Shown here piece by piece: positions 63,142-64,000 of a stretch of 64,000 nucleotides of DNA. The stretch comes from Corynebacterium capitovis DSM 44611 (lineage in GTDB: Bacteria; Actinomycetota; Actinomycetes; Mycobacteriales; Mycobacteriaceae): assembly GCF_030440535.1 (NCBI RefSeq), contig NZ_CP047117.1, forward strand, positions 558,001 through 622,000, given 5' to 3'. The position numbers and the translations under genes are program-made. Position 1 is the first letter of the stretch; each line of letters starts with the position of its first letter. The notes beneath the pieces were generated by a model. It had not been told where the DNA came from, searched no databases, and saw only the letters and a program-made list of their open reading frames with translations.

Positions 63142-64000
63142 TTAACCGGTAAACGCGCTGACGCCGGTGATGGACTTGCCCACGATGAGTGACTGCATGG
63201 TGTCGGTTCCCTCGTAGGTGTGCAAAGTCTCGGCATCGGCCATGTGCCGCATGACGTCGTTTTCTAACAGGATGCCCACGCCGCCAAACATATCCCGGGC
63301 GTTGGCGGCTACGCGGCGGGCAGCTCGGGTGCTGTTGACCTTGGCTAGGGCGGCCTGTTGCTCGGTAATCGTTCCGGCCTCCTCAAGCTCGAGCAAGCGC
63401 TTGCAGAATAAACCGAGGGTGGTCACGTCCATCAGCATGTCTGCCAGGCGCTGTTGGATGACCTGGTTTTTGATCAGGGGACGGCCAAACTGGATACGCT
63501 CCGAGGCGTATTTCAAGGCCTTTTCGTAGCAGTCAACCGCTAAACCGAAAGCGCTCCAGGCGACGCCGATACGCGTGGCCATGAGGACCTTGGCCGCGTC
63601 GCGGAAGGAGCGGCAACCGGGCAGGCGGCGGTCGTCGGAGACGCGGACGTTGTTGAGCTTGATGTGTGCCTGAGGGATACCGCGCAGGGCGGCCTTGCCG
63701 GTGATGGTCTCGGCCTCGTACCCGGGGGCGTCCTGGTCGACGATGAAGGCTCCGACATTGCCGTCCTCCATGCGCGCGTACACCACCGCGATGTGGCCGA
63801 CGGAACCGTGGCCGATCCATTTCTTTTCCCCGTTAATAACCCACTCGTCGCCCTCCTTCACAGCGGAGGTTTCCAAGCCGATGGAATCGGAGCCATGATC
63901 GGGCTCGGTCAACGCAAAGGCACCGCGGATCTCCATCTTGGACATGGGCTTTAGGTATGTCGCCTTCTGTTCCTCGGAACCAAGCATGTTGATGGACTGC
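63142..64000 (-). CDS. Acyl-CoA dehydrogenase (glutaryl-CoA dehydrogenase-like), 5' end outside the window
   Basis: Flavoprotein oxidising an acyl-CoA and passing electrons to ETF. About 285 C-terminal residues are present; the frame (QSINMLGSEEQKATYL) runs through the right edge, so the start is missing. Family marks: GAFALTEPDHGSDSIGLETSAV (FAD and substrate loop), WVINGEKKWIGHGSVGH, the catalytic Glu in LHTYEGTDTMQSLIVGKSITG, and FGGVGILLENDVMRH. The overall sequence is close to the glutaryl/long-chain group. It follows the repA fragment directly. Confidence 0.92.
   Translation of the reverse strand, partial: QSINMLGSEEQKATYLKPMSKMEIRGAFALTEPDHGSDSIGLETSAVKEGDEWVINGEKKWIGHGSVGHIAVVYARMEDGNVGAFIVDQDAPGYEAETITGKAALRGIPQAHIKLNNVRVSDDRRLPGCRSFRDAAKVLMATRIGVAWSAFGLAVDCYEKALKYASERIQFGRPLIKNQVIQQRLADMLMDVTTLGLFCKRLLELEEAGTITEQQAALAKVNSTRAARRVAANARDMFGGVGILLENDVMRHMADAETLHTYEGTDTMQSLIVGKSITGVSAFTG

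Overview
The window is about 64 kb of high-GC actinobacterial chromosome, almost certainly Corynebacterium. The evidence is a mntABCD-mntR manganese operon of the C. diphtheriae type, an orn/SDR pair resembling the mycolate reductase locus, a mycothiol-type DsbA oxidoreductase, paired ClpP1/ClpP2, and a plasmid-derived remnant carrying a corynebacterial RepA and an IS6-family element. Gene order from ssb to folC (ssb, ettA, thioesterase, glbO, pepN, DsbA-like, rpiB, tig, clpP1, clpP2, clpX, valS, folC, DUF4233) follows, from memory, the M. tuberculosis Rv2478c to Rv2446c order, with lineage-specific insertions.

Region by region. 1-2.6 kb: 5'-truncated amidase, bcp peroxiredoxin, DUF3618 membrane protein, pncA and tRNA-Lys. 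2.9-8.3 kb: L,D-transpeptidase lipoprotein, then the mnt operon behind an MntR-like operator. 8.4-13 kb: tRNA-His, orn, SDR (cmrA-like), an XRE/DUF2975 pair, an MHS-type MFS permease, two tiny acidic proteins and tRNA-Arg. 13-27.5 kb: CopD-CtaG fusion, ssb behind two DnaA-like boxes, ettA, thioesterase, FAD oxidase, alanine-racemase-like enzyme, glbO, metB, GntR regulator, pepN, mycothiol oxidoreductase and rpiB. 27.5-34.3 kb: a divergent six-gene surface-glycan cluster with four glycosyltransferase genes of ordinary size, a WcbI-like protein and a GT-B/GT-A fusion. 34.3-42.3 kb: efeUOB iron/heme system with a DtxR-like operator and a structured leader, a cytochrome b-like membrane protein with a duplicated N-terminal motif, etfBA, a decayed nitronate monooxygenase and a Gly/Asp-rich membrane protein. 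42.4-58.4 kb: tRNA-Gly, tRNA-Pro, tig, clpP1P2 behind a ClgR-like box, a hydrolase, clpX, TetR regulator, mdh, valS, folC, DUF4233, thiolase and a 3-hydroxyacyl-CoA dehydrogenase fusion.

58.4-63.1 kb is an acquired patch: an N-terminally truncated plasmid RepA, a ribbon-helix-helix/toxin-like pair with an apparently leaderless promoter, a manganese catalase plus DUF4383 operon, a complete IS6-family element of 837 bp, and a second 143-bp piece of repA abutting the right end of the IS. The chromosome resumes with an acyl-CoA dehydrogenase that runs off the right edge.

Functionally the window combines metal homeostasis (Mn import with its own regulator, Fe import with a DyP peroxidase, Mn catalase), proteostasis (trigger factor, ClpXP1P2, PepN), envelope building (L,D-transpeptidase, mycolate reductase, glycosyltransferases) and fatty-acid oxidation (thiolase, FadB-like, ETF, acyl-CoA dehydrogenase). 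I saw no CRISPR array, prophage or classical biosynthetic cluster. The least explained items are the glycan cluster, the efeU leader, the duplicated RRGLPRVPGG motif, the small acidic gene pair and several short-period tandem repeats.
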